Part shown: piece after piece, positions 16,710 through 25,506 of the stretch
Layout: every line of letters starts with the position of its first letter
Position numbering within the stretch: the first letter of the stretch is position 1
From: Pseudomonas saponiphila
GTDB taxonomy: Bacteria; Pseudomonadota; Gammaproteobacteria; Pseudomonadales; Pseudomonadaceae
Assembly (NCBI RefSeq): GCF_900105185.1
Contig: NZ_FNTJ01000002.1
Coordinates: 1,736,001-1,800,000, forward strand
Direction: 5' to 3'
Length of the DNA: 64,000 nucleotides
The notes under the pieces: model-generated
Told to the model about the DNA's origin: nothing
The model's input: only the letters and a program-made list of their open reading frames with translations
Databases searched by the model: none
Translations under genes and position numbers: made by a program

Positions 16710-17739
16710 AACCCCTTCGCTGCCGGTGCTGATTCAGCGTACCCAAAGCGACCTGGCCAGCGATTCGCTGCGCCAGTCCGATGCCCAAGTGCTGGCCCGC
16801 ACCCTGAGCGGGGCGGCCTTTGGCCTGTACGGCTACCTGGATTGGATCGCCGAGCAGATCCTTCCGGACAAGGCCGATGAGTCGACCCTGGAGCGCATCG
16901 CCGCCCTGCGCCTGAACCAGCCGCGCAAGGCCGCCCAGCCGGCCCGTGGCAGCGTCAGCTTCACGGCCGCGGCCGGAGCCGTGCTGGATGTCGACACCCT
17001 GCTGCAGAGCAGCGACGGTCGCAGCTACACAGTGACCGCCGCGCGCACCACCAGCGCCGGGCTCAACAGCACCACCATCCAGGCGGTCGATGGCGGGGCC
17101 TTGGGCAACGCCGATGCGGGCCTGGAATTGACCGCGGTGCAGCCGGTGCAAGGCATCGGCAACGCGTTCACCGTCCTGGCCCCGGGCCTGAGCGGTGGCG
17201 TGGCCCGGGAAAGCCTCGAATCCCTGCGCTCCCGGGTGATCCGTTCCTATCGGATCATTCCCCACGGCGGCTCGGCGGACGACTACGAAACCTGGGCTCT
17301 GGAATGCTCAGGGATCACCCGTGCCTGGTGCCGGCGCAACTACCTGGGGCCAGGCACGGTGGGGCTGTTCGTCATGCGTGACGATGACCCGCAGCCGATC
17401 CCCAATGCCGAGCAACTGGCGCAGGTTCAGGCCTATATCGAGCCACTGCGCCCGGTCACTGCCGAGGTGCATGTACTGGCCCCGGTGATGCTGCCGGTGA
17501 CCTACACGTTGCGCCTGACCCCTGACACCAGCGCGGTGCGCGCCGCCGTCGAGGACCAGCTGCGCGATCTGCACAGCCGCGAGGCCGGCCTGGGCCAGAC
17601 CCTGTTGCTCAGCCATATCCGCGAAGCCATCAGCAGCGCCACCGGCGAGCAGGACCATCGGCTGCTGGCGCCTTTGGCCGATGTTCCGGCGGCGAACAAT
17701 CAGTTGCTGGTGTTCGGAGGTTGCCAATGGCAGCAATAA
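16699..17739 (+). CDS. Baseplate J family protein (Mu gp47-like wedge)
   Basis: A 346-residue baseplate J/gp47 homologue. It has the MPFETPSLPVLIQRTQSDL opening and the conserved central block GGVARESLESLRSRVIRSYR, then PHGGSADDYETWALE. Baseplate J proteins form the wedge arms that hold fibres and trigger sheath contraction. The gene overlaps both neighbours, so the baseplate genes are translated as a coupled unit. Confidence 0.9.
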   Translation: MPFETPSLPVLIQRTQSDLASDSLRQSDAQVLARTLSGAAFGLYGYLDWIAEQILPDKADESTLERIAALRLNQPRKAAQPARGSVSFTAAAGAVLDVDTLLQSSDGRSYTVTAARTTSAGLNSTTIQAVDGGALGNADAGLELTAVQPVQGIGNAFTVLAPGLSGGVARESLESLRSRVIRSYRIIPHGGSADDYETWALECSGITRAWCRRNYLGPGTVGLFVMRDDDPQPIPNAEQLAQVQAYIEPLRPVTAEVHVLAPVMLPVTYTLRLTPDTSAVRAAVEDQLRDLHSREAGLGQTLLLSHIREAISSATGEQDHRLLAPLADVPAANNQLLVFGGCQWQQ

Positions 17740-18326
17740 GAAGCGCCACCCAGTACCAGGATCAGCTGCGCAGCCTGCTGCCCAGCGGCCCGGCCTGGGA
17801 CCCGGAGCGGGTGCCGGAGCTTGAACGCGTGTTGCAGGGCATCTCCCGGGAGCTGGCGCGTATCGACGCCCGGGCCGTGGACTTGCAAAACGAAATGGAC
17901 CCGGCCAGCGTCAGCGAACTGGTGACCGATTGGGAAAAGGTCATGAACCTGCCCGATCCCTGCCTGGGCCTGACCCCGCTGTTCGAAGACCGGCGCCTGG
18001 CCGTGCGCCGTCGTCTGTTGGCGGTGGGCAGCCAGCGCGCGGCCTACTTCGTCGAAATCGCCCGCAGCCAGGGCTACCCCAATGCCAGCGTCACCGAACT
18101 GAGCACCCCGCGCATCGGCCGCTCACGCTTTGGTCACGCGCATTTCGGCACCTGGCGGGCGAATTTCATGTGGACCCTCAATACCGGCGGCCGCCTGCAA
18201 CTGGGCCGGCGTTTCGGCGCGAGCTATTGGGGCGAACGTTTTGGCATGAACCCGGGCAGTGCCCTGGAATGCCTTATCCATCGCAGTACACCGGCGCATA
18301 CCCAGGTGTACATCAACTATGACTAG
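17727..18326 (+). CDS. Baseplate protein, Mu gp48 / YmfQ-like (DUF2313)
   Basis: A 199-residue protein with the DUF2313 opening (YQDQLRSLLPSGPAWD), PASVSELVTDWEKVMNLPDPCLG and the ending SALECLIHRSTPAHTQVYINYD. It links the wedge to the fibre, as its place between gp47 and the fibre gene indicates. The start is the ATG at 17727, 6 nt after GGAGG at 17716-17720. An in-frame TTG at 17721 is less likely. Confidence 0.88.
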   Translation: MAAIRSATQYQDQLRSLLPSGPAWDPERVPELERVLQGISRELARIDARAVDLQNEMDPASVSELVTDWEKVMNLPDPCLGLTPLFEDRRLAVRRRLLAVGSQRAAYFVEIARSQGYPNASVTELSTPRIGRSRFGHAHFGTWRANFMWTLNTGGRLQLGRRFGASYWGERFGMNPGSALECLIHRSTPAHTQVYINYD

Positions 18327-18341
18327 AGAAGACAAGAACAA

Positions 18342-18752
18342 GTGGATTATCCGAAAAGTGTTCCCAGCGTAGGGCTGGTGAACGGCAAGTTTGTCGACGA
18401 GAACCCGGTCACGGGGCAAGTCGGCTCACTGATTTCCTCGCAATGGGGAAACGCGGTTACCGACGAATTGCTCAATGTGATTCGTGCGGGCGGCAAGCAG
18501 CCGGCCGAGGCCGAGCATGACCAATTGCTGGTGGCGATCAAGGCGATCGTCCGGGATTCGATACCGCCAGAGAAGATCCGCAGCACCTTGGCCGAGTACG
18601 GCATCACCGACGCCTACACCAAGTCGGTGACCTACACCAAGGCTGAGATCGAAGCGCTGCTGAAGAACATGTCGGCCCTGCCGGTGGGGGCCATGGTGCC
18701 GTTTCCCAAAGGGGCGGTGCCGGCGGGGTTCCTGGAGGTGGATGGCAGTGTG
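18342..18752 (+). pseudogene. Tail fibre 1, 5' part, interrupted by IS21-family element
   Basis: A GTG start at 18342 (MDYPKSVPSVGLVNGKFVDE) gives 137 codons up to the insertion, after which the frame stops at 18767 inside the element. The segment is nearly identical to the N-terminus of the intact fibre at 22619. It contains a baseplate-attachment region and the beginning of a Tail_Collar domain (LPVGAMVPFPKGAVPAGFLEVDG). Removing the element and one copy of the 6-bp duplication joins it in frame with 21400-22143 to give a fibre of 384 residues. The gene is therefore broken only by the insertion. Confidence 0.9.
18747..18752. repeat. Target-site duplication AGTGTG (left copy)
   Basis: The same six bases occur at 21394-21399. 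The paralogous intact fibre gene shows the uninterrupted site as GGCAGTGTGCAGAG at about 23022-23035. Confidence 0.9.
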
Positions 18753-18845
18753 TGCGGATTTCGGTGAACGTGACCGAGCGTTTCGCTAATACGTGACCGG
18801 TGCTTCCACCCCGGTTGCGCGGGTTCTGGATTGTAATCGCATCGG

Positions 18846-19595
18846 TCACGATGCGGCTTGTTCCTCGGCTTTTTTTCGGCGCAGCGACTCGCCTTTCATC
18901 GTCAGTCGGTAGGCGTTGTGCACCAGGCGGTCGAGGATGGCATCGGCCAGGGTCGGGTCGTTGATCCAGCCGTGCCAGTGCTCGATGGGCAGTTGGCTCG
19001 TCAGGATGGTGGAGCGGCTGCCAGCGCGGTCGTCGATCACCTCCAGCAGGTCATGCCGGGCTCCTTCCTCCAGCGGGGCTAGCGCCCAGTCGTCCAGCAC
19101 CAGGACGTCGACCTTTGCCAGCTGTTGCAGGGTACGGCCGAAGCTGCCGTCGCCATGAGCGATGCGCAGTTGTTCCAGCAGGCGCGGGGTGCGCAGGTAC
19201 AGGGTGCTATAGCCCTGGCGGCAGGCCTGGTTGCCCAGGGCGCAGGCCAGCCAGGTTTTGCCGGCACCGGTCGGGCCGGTCAGCAGCAGGTTGTGCTGCT
19301 GGCGGATCCAGTCGCCACTGGCCAGGGTGGCGATCAGACGCTCGTCCAGGGCGCGTCCGGTGCGGCGGTCGAGATCTTCCAGGCAGGCGTTGGCGTACTT
19401 GAGCTTGGCCTTCTTGCGCAGCCGTACCAGGCGCTGGTTGTCACGCCAGGCCAGTTCGCGGTCGAGCAGTAGGCCGAGGCGTTCATCGAAGCTCAGGCTG
19501 TGGCTGGCCGGCAGCGTCCATTGCTCTTCCAGGGCGCGGGCCATGCCGTCCAGGCGTAGCTGGTGCAGTTGATTCAGGGTGTGTTGCGGCATCAT
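18846..19595 (-). CDS. istB: IS21-family transposition helper ATPase IstB
   Basis: A 249-residue AAA+ ATPase that supports the IstA transposase. The Walker A motif GPTGAGKTW is at about residues 106-114, followed by the Walker B block [20 protein letters not shown]. The start is the first of two ATGs at 19595, 7 nt after AGGAG at 19607-19603. A longer open frame to 19796 overlaps istA too far to be real. It overlaps the istA 3' end by about 113 bp. Confidence 0.92.
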   Translation of the reverse strand: MMPQHTLNQLHQLRLDGMARALEEQWTLPASHSLSFDERLGLLLDRELAWRDNQRLVRLRKKAKLKYANACLEDLDRRTGRALDERLIATLASGDWIRQQHNLLLTGPTGAGKTWLACALGNQACRQGYSTLYLRTPRLLEQLRIAHGDGSFGRTLQQLAKVDVLVLDDWALAPLEEGARHDLLEVIDDRAGSRSTILTSQLPIEHWHGWINDPTLADAILDRLVHNAYRLTMKGESLRRKKAEEQAAS

Positions 19596-21168
19596 CGAAC
19601 AGCTCCTGTTGCGGGGGTTGGTAGTAGTCGGCGCCACGGACGTTCTCGTGGTCGCCGGGTAAGGTCGTTTCGGCGGCACGCTGGGGCAGCGGCTGTTGAT
19701 CCAGGCCTTGCTGGAGCAGGTTGCGCACGCTGCGCCCGGTGAAGGCGCGCAGGTGTACGGCACGTTCGGCAGCGGCTTCCAGGCGTGCATTGCCATAGCG
19801 CCGGGCCAGCGAGAGCAGGCCGAGGCAGGCGCGGTAGCCCATCTCCGGGTGCGGCTTGTGGGTCAGTTGGTGATCGATCAGTTGGCGCGTGTAGGGGCCG
19901 ATCCGCGCGCCCCAGTCGAGCAGGCGTTGTGGCGTCCATTCGCGATGCGCCTGGTGCGCCGCGGGCATGTGCTCGCGCTGGGTACTGTAAGCGCCGCGTC
20001 GCCCCAGCAGCAGGTGGCTGGCCACCCGCCGGTTGCCATGCAGCACTTCCAGGGTGTGTGCCGTCAGTCGCACGTCCACGTTCTGCCGGGCCAGGGCGGA
20101 GGGCACGCTGTAGAAGCTGCCATTGACCTCGATGTGGTAGTCGATGCTGACCTTGCAGCGCTTGAAGGTGGCGACCTCGTAGGGATGCACCGGCAGCGCT
20201 CGCAAGGCCGGGCGATCCAGGCGCTCGAACCAGTCGCGCCGGCAGCCATCGAGCCGCTTGAACGGGCGCCGATTCAGATCCTCCAGCAGCTCGGCGATGG
20301 CCTGGTTAAGCGCATGCAGGCTGAAGAACTGCCGATGGCGCAGCCGCGCCATGATCCAGCGCTCGACCACCTGCACCGCCACCTCGGCCTTGGCCTTGTC
20401 CTGAGGCTTGCGTGGCCGTGCCGGCAGGATCACCGTCTGGTAATGACGCGCGCACTCCAGCGTGGCCCGGTTCAGGCCCGGCTCGTAGCGATCCGGCTGG
20501 GCGACCAGGGCGCGCGGATTGTCCGGCACAACCATTTCCGGCACGCCGCCAAAGTAGGTCAGAGCCTGGCCCAGCGAGGTCAGCCAGTCCACCTGGGTTT
20601 CGCCTGGCGTCGCGCAGGCATAGGTGTAATTCGAGGCGCCCAGGGCGGCGACGAAGATGTGCGCCCGGCGCACTTCGCCGGTGGCCGGGTCGACCACCGG
20701 CAGCGTCGGCCCGGCATAGTCGATGAATAGCTTCTCGCCCGCACGGTGCAGCTGACGCATCGAACGTTTGAGCGTCTGGGCGTAGCGCCGGTAGTGCTCG
20801 ACGAACTGGGTGTAGCGGTAGGTCGGCTGGCCCGCATGCGCGGCGAGATATTCCTCCCACAGCAGCTGCAAGGTCACGCCCTTGCGTCGCAACTCGCGGT
20901 GGATGCTCAGCACATCGGGCAGCACTCGCTCACCGCGCGGCTTGTTCGTCGACGTCGGTGCAAACAAGGCGGCCGCCAGCGCGGCCTCGTCCATGGCCAC
21001 CAGCGCCGGCCAGTCCAGCCCGGCCACCCGCGCCGCCGCGATGTACTTGCTAACCACGCCCTTGGACAGCTGCAAGGCACGGGCAATCTTCTCGTGGGAC
21101 AAGCCGGCCTCAAACTTGAGGCGCAGACATTCTTTGATGTTTCGCATGGCTACTCGCGGCGCCGCCAT
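19483..21168 (-). CDS. istA: IS21-family transposase IstA
   Basis: A 561-residue transposase. The N-terminal helix-turn-helix ([30 protein letters not shown]) precedes the DDE integrase core, with [15 protein letters not shown], then [10 protein letters not shown]. The C-terminal Mu-like beta-barrel region includes [17 protein letters not shown]. It pairs with IstB to move the element. The start ATG at 21168 ([17 protein letters not shown]) could instead be the ATG seven codons downstream. No frameshift was seen. Confidence 0.92.
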   Translation of the reverse strand: MAAPRVAMRNIKECLRLKFEAGLSHEKIARALQLSKGVVSKYIAAARVAGLDWPALVAMDEAALAAALFAPTSTNKPRGERVLPDVLSIHRELRRKGVTLQLLWEEYLAAHAGQPTYRYTQFVEHYRRYAQTLKRSMRQLHRAGEKLFIDYAGPTLPVVDPATGEVRRAHIFVAALGASNYTYACATPGETQVDWLTSLGQALTYFGGVPEMVVPDNPRALVAQPDRYEPGLNRATLECARHYQTVILPARPRKPQDKAKAEVAVQVVERWIMARLRHRQFFSLHALNQAIAELLEDLNRRPFKRLDGCRRDWFERLDRPALRALPVHPYEVATFKRCKVSIDYHIEVNGSFYSVPSALARQNVDVRLTAHTLEVLHGNRRVASHLLLGRRGAYSTQREHMPAAHQAHREWTPQRLLDWGARIGPYTRQLIDHQLTHKPHPEMGYRACLGLLSLARRYGNARLEAAAERAVHLRAFTGRSVRNLLQQGLDQQPLPQRAAETTLPGDHENVRGADYYQPPQQELFDDAATHPESTAPATPGRHGPRPGRAMDAAGQPQPELR

Positions 21169-21313
21169 CTTCCTCTCCCGAAATCGGTCGAGGATGGCGG
21201 CGCATCAGGTCATGCGCAACGAAGGGGAAGGCTTTCGCTAAGTCGTGACCGGCGATTTCGGTAAGCCGTGACCACCTGTTTCGGAACAGGCGGAAAATCG
21301 GTCACGTTGCTAC

Positions 21314-21393
21314 CGAAATGAGCGGTCACGCGTTAGCGAAATGACCGGTCACGATCAACCGAAACGGCCGGTCACGGTGCTCCGAAATCCGCA
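21314..21393. repeat. 23-bp iterated end repeats of the IS21 element
   Basis: CGAAA(T/C)G-type units begin at 21314, 21337, 21360 and 21383, spaced exactly 23 bp. The first three continue into CGGTCACG. Inverted copies (CGTGACCG followed by TTTCG) lie inside the left end at 18753-18805. These are probable IstA binding sites. Confidence 0.85.
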
Positions 21394-22143
21394 AGTGTGC
21401 AGAGCGCCGCGACCTATCCGGATCTGGCGGCTTACCTAGGGACGACCTTCAACACCGGGGGCGAGGGCGTGGGGAATTTCCGTCTGCCGGAGTCGCGGGG
21501 GGAGTTTCTGCGGGGTTGGGATCATGGGCGTGGTATCGATACGGGGCGGGTTATTGGCAGTCGACAGGCTGCCACGATTGTCAGTGCTGGTGACGGGACA
21601 AGAACATCTGCTGCAGTAGTTTCGTTTTACAACAACGCGGATGAGAGCTTGGAGGGGAATAAGTCGAGGCTCAATTCTGATGGCACTCCTCCGCTGCCAA
21701 TCACTGGTGTTTCAGATATCTATGCGGGAACTACTGGATCCGACGTTATTGCTTACTCTGCAATGTATGTCCGTCCACGCAACCTGGCGGTCATGTGGTG
21801 CATCAAAGCCTGGAACGCTCCGGTCAACCAGGGAAATATCGATATCGCAGGCTTGGCCGCAAACGTTGCGGCACTTGAGGCTAGGCCACGTGGCCTGGGC
21901 GATGGCCAAATCTGGCAAAACCTTACAACAAGCCGCGTTTCTGGAACTGTCTACACCAATACGACTGGGCGCCCGATTCAGGTACATGTGGCGATCTCGA
22001 GTGGAGCTGTTTACGCCCGGGTAGGTCCTGTGGACGTATCTTTCTCGGCGTATCACGCAGCGTTCGTAGTACCTGCTGGAGCCACTTATACAGTCACACT
22101 CAACAATCCAGTTAACTTGTGTTGGGCGGAGTTGCGCGCATGA
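21394..22143 (+). pseudogene. Tail fibre 1, 3' part, downstream of the IS21 element
   Basis: The frame continues from 21400 with QSAATYPDLAAYLGTTFNTG, the rest of the Tail_Collar domain, and then a distinct C-terminal receptor-binding region. That region ends in beta-rich sequence with VVPAGATYTVTLNNPVN. A GTG at 21397 could start a frame, but there is no ribosome-binding site and the fragment would lack the baseplate attachment region. The C-terminal half differs from fibre 2, so the two fibres probably recognised different receptors. The stop overlaps the start of its own chaperone gene. Confidence 0.88.
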
Positions 22144-22520
22144 AGTATTTCCATAACCCCGAGACCAACGAAGTCCACGCCTACGATGAGGATGCTCCTG
22201 GTGAGTTCATCCCAAGCAGCTTGTTGCCAATGTCCGAAGCACAGGTGCAAGCCTATATCACCAGTGCGACAACTGCCTTGCCTACCAAGGAAGATACGGA
22301 GCGCAACTGGCGTGATAACGAACTGACTTCGCTGATGTGGCTGCGTGAGCGGCATCGCGACCAGCTCGAAATTAAAGCCCCGACCAGCATTGATGGGGAG
22401 CAGTTCAAGGAGCTGCTGGTGTATATGCAAGCCCTGCGCGATTGGCCGCAATCGGTGGATTTTCCTGATGCCGATTTGCGTCCGCTAGCGCCCCCCTGGA
22501 TTGCCAAGCAAGTTCAATAA
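22140..22520 (+). CDS. Tail fibre assembly chaperone for fibre 1
   Basis: A 126-residue protein starting at an ATGA overlap with the fibre 1 stop. It opens MKYFHNPETNEVHAYDED and ends with a C-terminal region, RDWPQSVDFPDADLRPLAPPW, typical of phage tail assembly chaperones that help fibres fold. It is intact, but its fibre is broken and its own expression through the element is doubtful. A terminator follows directly. Confidence 0.82.
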   Translation: MKYFHNPETNEVHAYDEDAPGEFIPSSLLPMSEAQVQAYITSATTALPTKEDTERNWRDNELTSLMWLRERHRDQLEIKAPTSIDGEQFKELLVYMQALRDWPQSVDFPDADLRPLAPPWIAKQVQ

Positions 22521-22550
22521 ACGCCCCGCCTCGCCGGGGCGTTTTCTTTT
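22521..22550 (+). terminator. Intrinsic terminator after fibre 1 chaperone
   Basis: ACGCCCCG, loop CCTCGC, CGGGGCGT, then TTTCTTTT. Clear GC-rich stem with a T tract. Confidence 0.85.
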
Positions 22551-22618
22551 CCAGTTTTCTAACTATGTCCATGCCGAGCTGTGTCGGCGTGGATGAATGA
22601 CAACGAGAGGACAGACGA

Positions 22619-24397
22619 GTGGATTATCCAAAGAGTGTGCCAAGTGTTGGGTTGGTTAATGGGAAGTTTGTTGACGAGAACCCGGTCACGGGGCAAGTCG
22701 GCTCACTGATTTCTTCCGACTGGGGAAATGCGGTGACCGATGAACTGCTCAATGTGATTCGTGCGGGTGGGAAGCAGCCGGCCGAGGCCGAGCATGACCA
22801 GTTGCTAGCGGCGATCAAGGCGATCGTCCGGGATTCGATACCGCCAGAAAAGATTCGCACGACCTTGGCCGAGTATGGGATCACCGATGCGTATACCAAG
22901 TCGGTGACCTACACCAAGGCGGAGATCGAGGCGCTGTTGAAGAACATGTCAGCCCTGCCGGTGGGGGCCATGGTGCCGTTTCCCAAGGGCACGGTGCCGC
23001 CTGGATTCCTGGAGGTGGATGGCAGTGTGCAGAGTGCTGCGACCTATCCGGATCTGGCGGCTTATCTGGGGACGACCTTCAACACCGGGGGCGAGGGCGA
23101 GGGCAACTTCCGGTTGCCGGAGTCGCGGGGGGAGTTTCTGCGGGGTTGGGATCATGGGCGGGGGGTGGATGCTGGGCGGGCGCTTGGTAGCTGGCAGACC
23201 GACGAATTGAGGAGTCACAAGCATGCGCTTGACGCCAACGTCGTTACTGAAACAGGGTCAGGATACGCTGGCGGTATTGCCACCGATGGCAACAAGTACC
23301 TGACAGAAACCGCATTCTCAGGTGGTATGGAAACCCGACCTAGAAACCTTGCGGTAATGTGGTGTGTCAAAGCCTGGAACGCACCGGTCAACCAGGGAGC
23401 AGTTGACGTTTCGGCCATGCTTCTGGAACTTCAGCGCGTCAAGGTACTGGCTGCGATTGGCGACCCGCAAAATCTCTTTGTTTCTGCTTCTGGTCAGAAT
23501 TCAATCGTAGGTATCAGAGCCAGGAGGCTGATTGTCGGATCTGCTGGAGCGGCGTCTGCACTAAGCGATGTCAATGTCGGCATTAACCTCTTGACCAATG
23601 GGCTTAATGGGCTTGATCAGGGGGCTGTTGCAGCCTCAAGTTGGTACAGCGGCTGGGTAGCAACCAATGGTGAGGTAGTAGCTGGAGTTGCAGCCTTGAT
23701 GCCTACCATCACGGTGAACGCAACGGCTGGCTCGAATGTGGTTACAGGTATTCCCAGTACTGCCCTGATGCGCAAGGGAATGGCTTTCGCGGGTGGGGCT
23801 TTCCCTCCTGGAACCGTGGTCCAATCGGTCGATTCTGCCAATCAGATTACTGCCAGTCACCCGGCGACGCAGACGCTTGGCGCAACACCTGTAGTGTTTG
23901 TTTATGAACCAGTGCTTCCTGCCGGTTTTACCGCAGTGCGGGTGACTTCGTTCTTCACTGATGCTGCCAACAAGTACCCGCTTCGTTACCGGCAACGCGG
24001 GTCCAAGGTGAAGTGGTTGTTGGCGGCGGGCACCAATGTTGTGTCTAACCGGCTTGTGGCGGCAGGGGTTGTTGGCAGTTGGAACTCTACTGCACCCACT
24101 TGGGGGGAGGTGTCTTTAGTCAACTTTGTGCCACCCACTGCGGTATCTGTCTCACTTACAGCAATTGCCAGTTACAACGGCGGCGCTCAGTCGAATGTCT
24201 GTATCGCTTCCAACTCGAGCTACCTGGGGACTCGTAGCTCCTCGGCTCCGCAGATATCGACGGCTATCGCCGGTGGTACGGGTAGTGCTCCGGATGTCAT
24301 ATCGGCAGAAGTCATGCTTGAGGGCATGAGCATTTATGTCGCGTCTCAGACCGCGGCAGGGGCTGTAGCAATTCATGGGTATGAGGAGGTTTTATGA
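22619..24397 (+). CDS. Tail fibre 2 (intact), with Tail_Collar domain
   Basis: A 592-residue fibre starting at GTG 22619. Residues 1 to about 165 are almost identical to fibre 1 (MDYPKSVPSVGLVNGKFVDE, then VGAMVPFPKGTVPPGFLEVDG and the tail-collar segment). This is the part that docks on the baseplate. After about residue 190 the sequence diverges completely, with a different, longer receptor-binding half rich in Gly, Ala, Thr and Val. It is the only complete fibre of the contractile particle in this window, so it should set its killing or host range. It ends in an ATGA overlap with its chaperone. Confidence 0.9.
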   Translation: MDYPKSVPSVGLVNGKFVDENPVTGQVGSLISSDWGNAVTDELLNVIRAGGKQPAEAEHDQLLAAIKAIVRDSIPPEKIRTTLAEYGITDAYTKSVTYTKAEIEALLKNMSALPVGAMVPFPKGTVPPGFLEVDGSVQSAATYPDLAAYLGTTFNTGGEGEGNFRLPESRGEFLRGWDHGRGVDAGRALGSWQTDELRSHKHALDANVVTETGSGYAGGIATDGNKYLTETAFSGGMETRPRNLAVMWCVKAWNAPVNQGAVDVSAMLLELQRVKVLAAIGDPQNLFVSASGQNSIVGIRARRLIVGSAGAASALSDVNVGINLLTNGLNGLDQGAVAASSWYSGWVATNGEVVAGVAALMPTITVNATAGSNVVTGIPSTALMRKGMAFAGGAFPPGTVVQSVDSANQITASHPATQTLGATPVVFVYEPVLPAGFTAVRVTSFFTDAANKYPLRYRQRGSKVKWLLAAGTNVVSNRLVAAGVVGSWNSTAPTWGEVSLVNFVPPTAVSVSLTAIASYNGGAQSNVCIASNSSYLGTRSSSAPQISTAIAGGTGSAPDVISAEVMLEGMSIYVASQTAAGAVAIHGYEEVL

Positions 24398-24741
24398 GTT
24401 TTGCAGTACGCGATGATGGTCAAGGCTGGCGTGCGGTTAATGTTGAGGAGGATCTTCTTCCAGGAGAGTACTTCTCGGAACAGGCACCGTTGGAAACTGT
24501 GTTTCCTCCTTCTTCGATTGATGAAGTGCTGGGACGGCGAGACCAGCTTCTGGCGATGGCGGCGAACCGCATGGGGCCTTTGCAGGACGCGATTGATACC
24601 GATATCGCCAATGCAGGCGAAGTTGAACATCTGAAACTCTGGAAGCTTTACCGGGTAGCGTTGAATCGACTTCAGCAGCAACCAGGATTTCCCTCCAAGG
24701 TCGATTGGCCGCAACCGCCCGATCAAATCCCCTCTCCATAA
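24394..24741 (+). CDS. Tail fibre assembly chaperone for fibre 2
   Basis: A 115-residue protein beginning at the ATGA overlap with fibre 2, after GAGGAGG. It has the pattern of tail fibre assembly proteins: MSFAVRDDGQGWRAV, a helical middle, and the C-terminal LYRVALNRLQQQPGFPSKVDWPQPP. It is unlike the fibre 1 chaperone, which fits with each being matched to its own fibre C-terminus. Confidence 0.85.
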   Translation: MSFAVRDDGQGWRAVNVEEDLLPGEYFSEQAPLETVFPPSSIDEVLGRRDQLLAMAANRMGPLQDAIDTDIANAGEVEHLKLWKLYRVALNRLQQQPGFPSKVDWPQPPDQIPSP

Positions 24742-24768
24742 ACGCCTCGCACCGCCGGGGCGTTTTCT
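24741..24768 (+). terminator. Intrinsic terminator after fibre 2 chaperone
   Basis: AACGCCTCG pairs with CGGGGCGTT (one G-T pair), followed by TTCTTA. It is almost the same sequence as the terminator at 22521, another sign that the two fibre cassettes were duplicated with their 3' flanks. Confidence 0.75.
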
Positions 24769-24790
24769 TACCAATTTACAAACACCGACC

Positions 24791-25354
24791 ATGCCAATCA
24801 CCGAACAACAACTGCAACAAATCCTCCCTAACGCCCGCCGCCAAGCGGGCGTTTTTGTTTCTCCACTCAACACCGCCATGGCTCATCGGCAGATCGATAC
24901 GCCGAAGCGTCAGGCGGCCTTTCTGGCCCAGATCGGTCACGAATCCGGGCAACTGCAATACCTGCGCGAGCTGGGCAGTGATCAATACCTGAGCAAGTAC
25001 GACACCGGCACGCTCGCCGCACGCCTGGGCAATACCCCAGAAGCCGATGGCGACGGCCAGCGGTATCGCGGGCGCGGGCTGATCCAGATCACCGGGCGCA
25101 GCAACTATCGGCAGTGCAGCCTCGGGCTGTTTGGCGATGAGCGCCTGCTGGAGTTGCCGGAACTGCTGGAGCAGCCGCAATGGGCCGCTGAGTCCGCCGC
25201 CTGGTTCTGGGAGCGCGGCGGGCTCAATGCCCTGGCCGATCGCGATGAGTTCAACAGCATCACCCGCCGCATCAATGGCGGTTTGAACGGGCTGCAGGAT
25301 CGTCTGCAACTCTGGGCCAGGGCGCGGGCGGTGTTGTGCCTGCCCGTGGTCTGA
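24791..25354 (+). CDS. Endolysin, glycoside hydrolase family 19
   Basis: A 187-residue GH19 chitinase-like endolysin, as used by many Pseudomonas phages and tailocins to cut peptidoglycan at release. The catalytic glutamate is likely Glu51 in AQIGHESGQLQYLRE, with Glu60 close by. The signature YRGRGLIQITGRSNY is at about 92-106 and the C-terminal INGGLNGLQDR is conserved. There is no signal peptide, so it needs a holin. No holin gene was recognised in the window. Confidence 0.92.
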   Translation: MPITEQQLQQILPNARRQAGVFVSPLNTAMAHRQIDTPKRQAAFLAQIGHESGQLQYLRELGSDQYLSKYDTGTLAARLGNTPEADGDGQRYRGRGLIQITGRSNYRQCSLGLFGDERLLELPELLEQPQWAAESAAWFWERGGLNALADRDEFNSITRRINGGLNGLQDRLQLWARARAVLCLPVV

Positions 25355-25370
25355 ATGCGCAGGAGGACAG

Positions 25371-25458
25371 CTGCTGTAGCTGTTGTCGGAGGCTGCAATG
25401 GGATCTGGCGGGAAGCACCTGCGGACCTTTTCGCAGCCTGCGGCCGCGGCTACAGGGA
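25371..25458. repeat. Palindromic intergenic repeat, REP-like
   Basis: The 150-bp gap after the endolysin holds CTGTAGCTG and, inverted, CGGCTACAG, around a GCAGCCTGCGG core. It resembles the second REP class common in P. fluorescens genomes. Assigned by pattern only. Confidence 0.45.
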
Positions 25459-25506
25459 TTTTGTCGGCCGTTTGAATGCATTTGATATCAGTCCGAGGAG
25501 GTTTTG

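Larger units (their letters stand above)
18753..21393. mobile_element. IS21-family insertion sequence, 2641 bp, intact
   Basis: The ends are perfect 12-bp inverted repeats: TGCGGATTTCGG at 18753-18764 and CCGAAATCCGCA at 21382-21393. They are flanked by the direct repeat AGTGTG at 18747-18752 and 21394-21399. It carries istA and istB on the minus strand, in the usual order. Inside the ends are the multiple terminal repeats typical of IS21. Both genes look full-length and the target duplication is perfect, so the insertion is probably recent. Confidence 0.93.

Noticed and set aside
18846..19796. Longer istB with start at 19796
   Set aside because: It would overlap istA by over 300 bp and its extra N-terminus is antisense-like. 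The ATG pair at 19595 has a good ribosome-binding site and the IstB N-terminal sequence.
21397..22143. Separate small fibre gene starting at GTG 21397
   Set aside because: No ribosome-binding site, and the frame joins exactly with the fibre part before the IS element once the duplication is removed.
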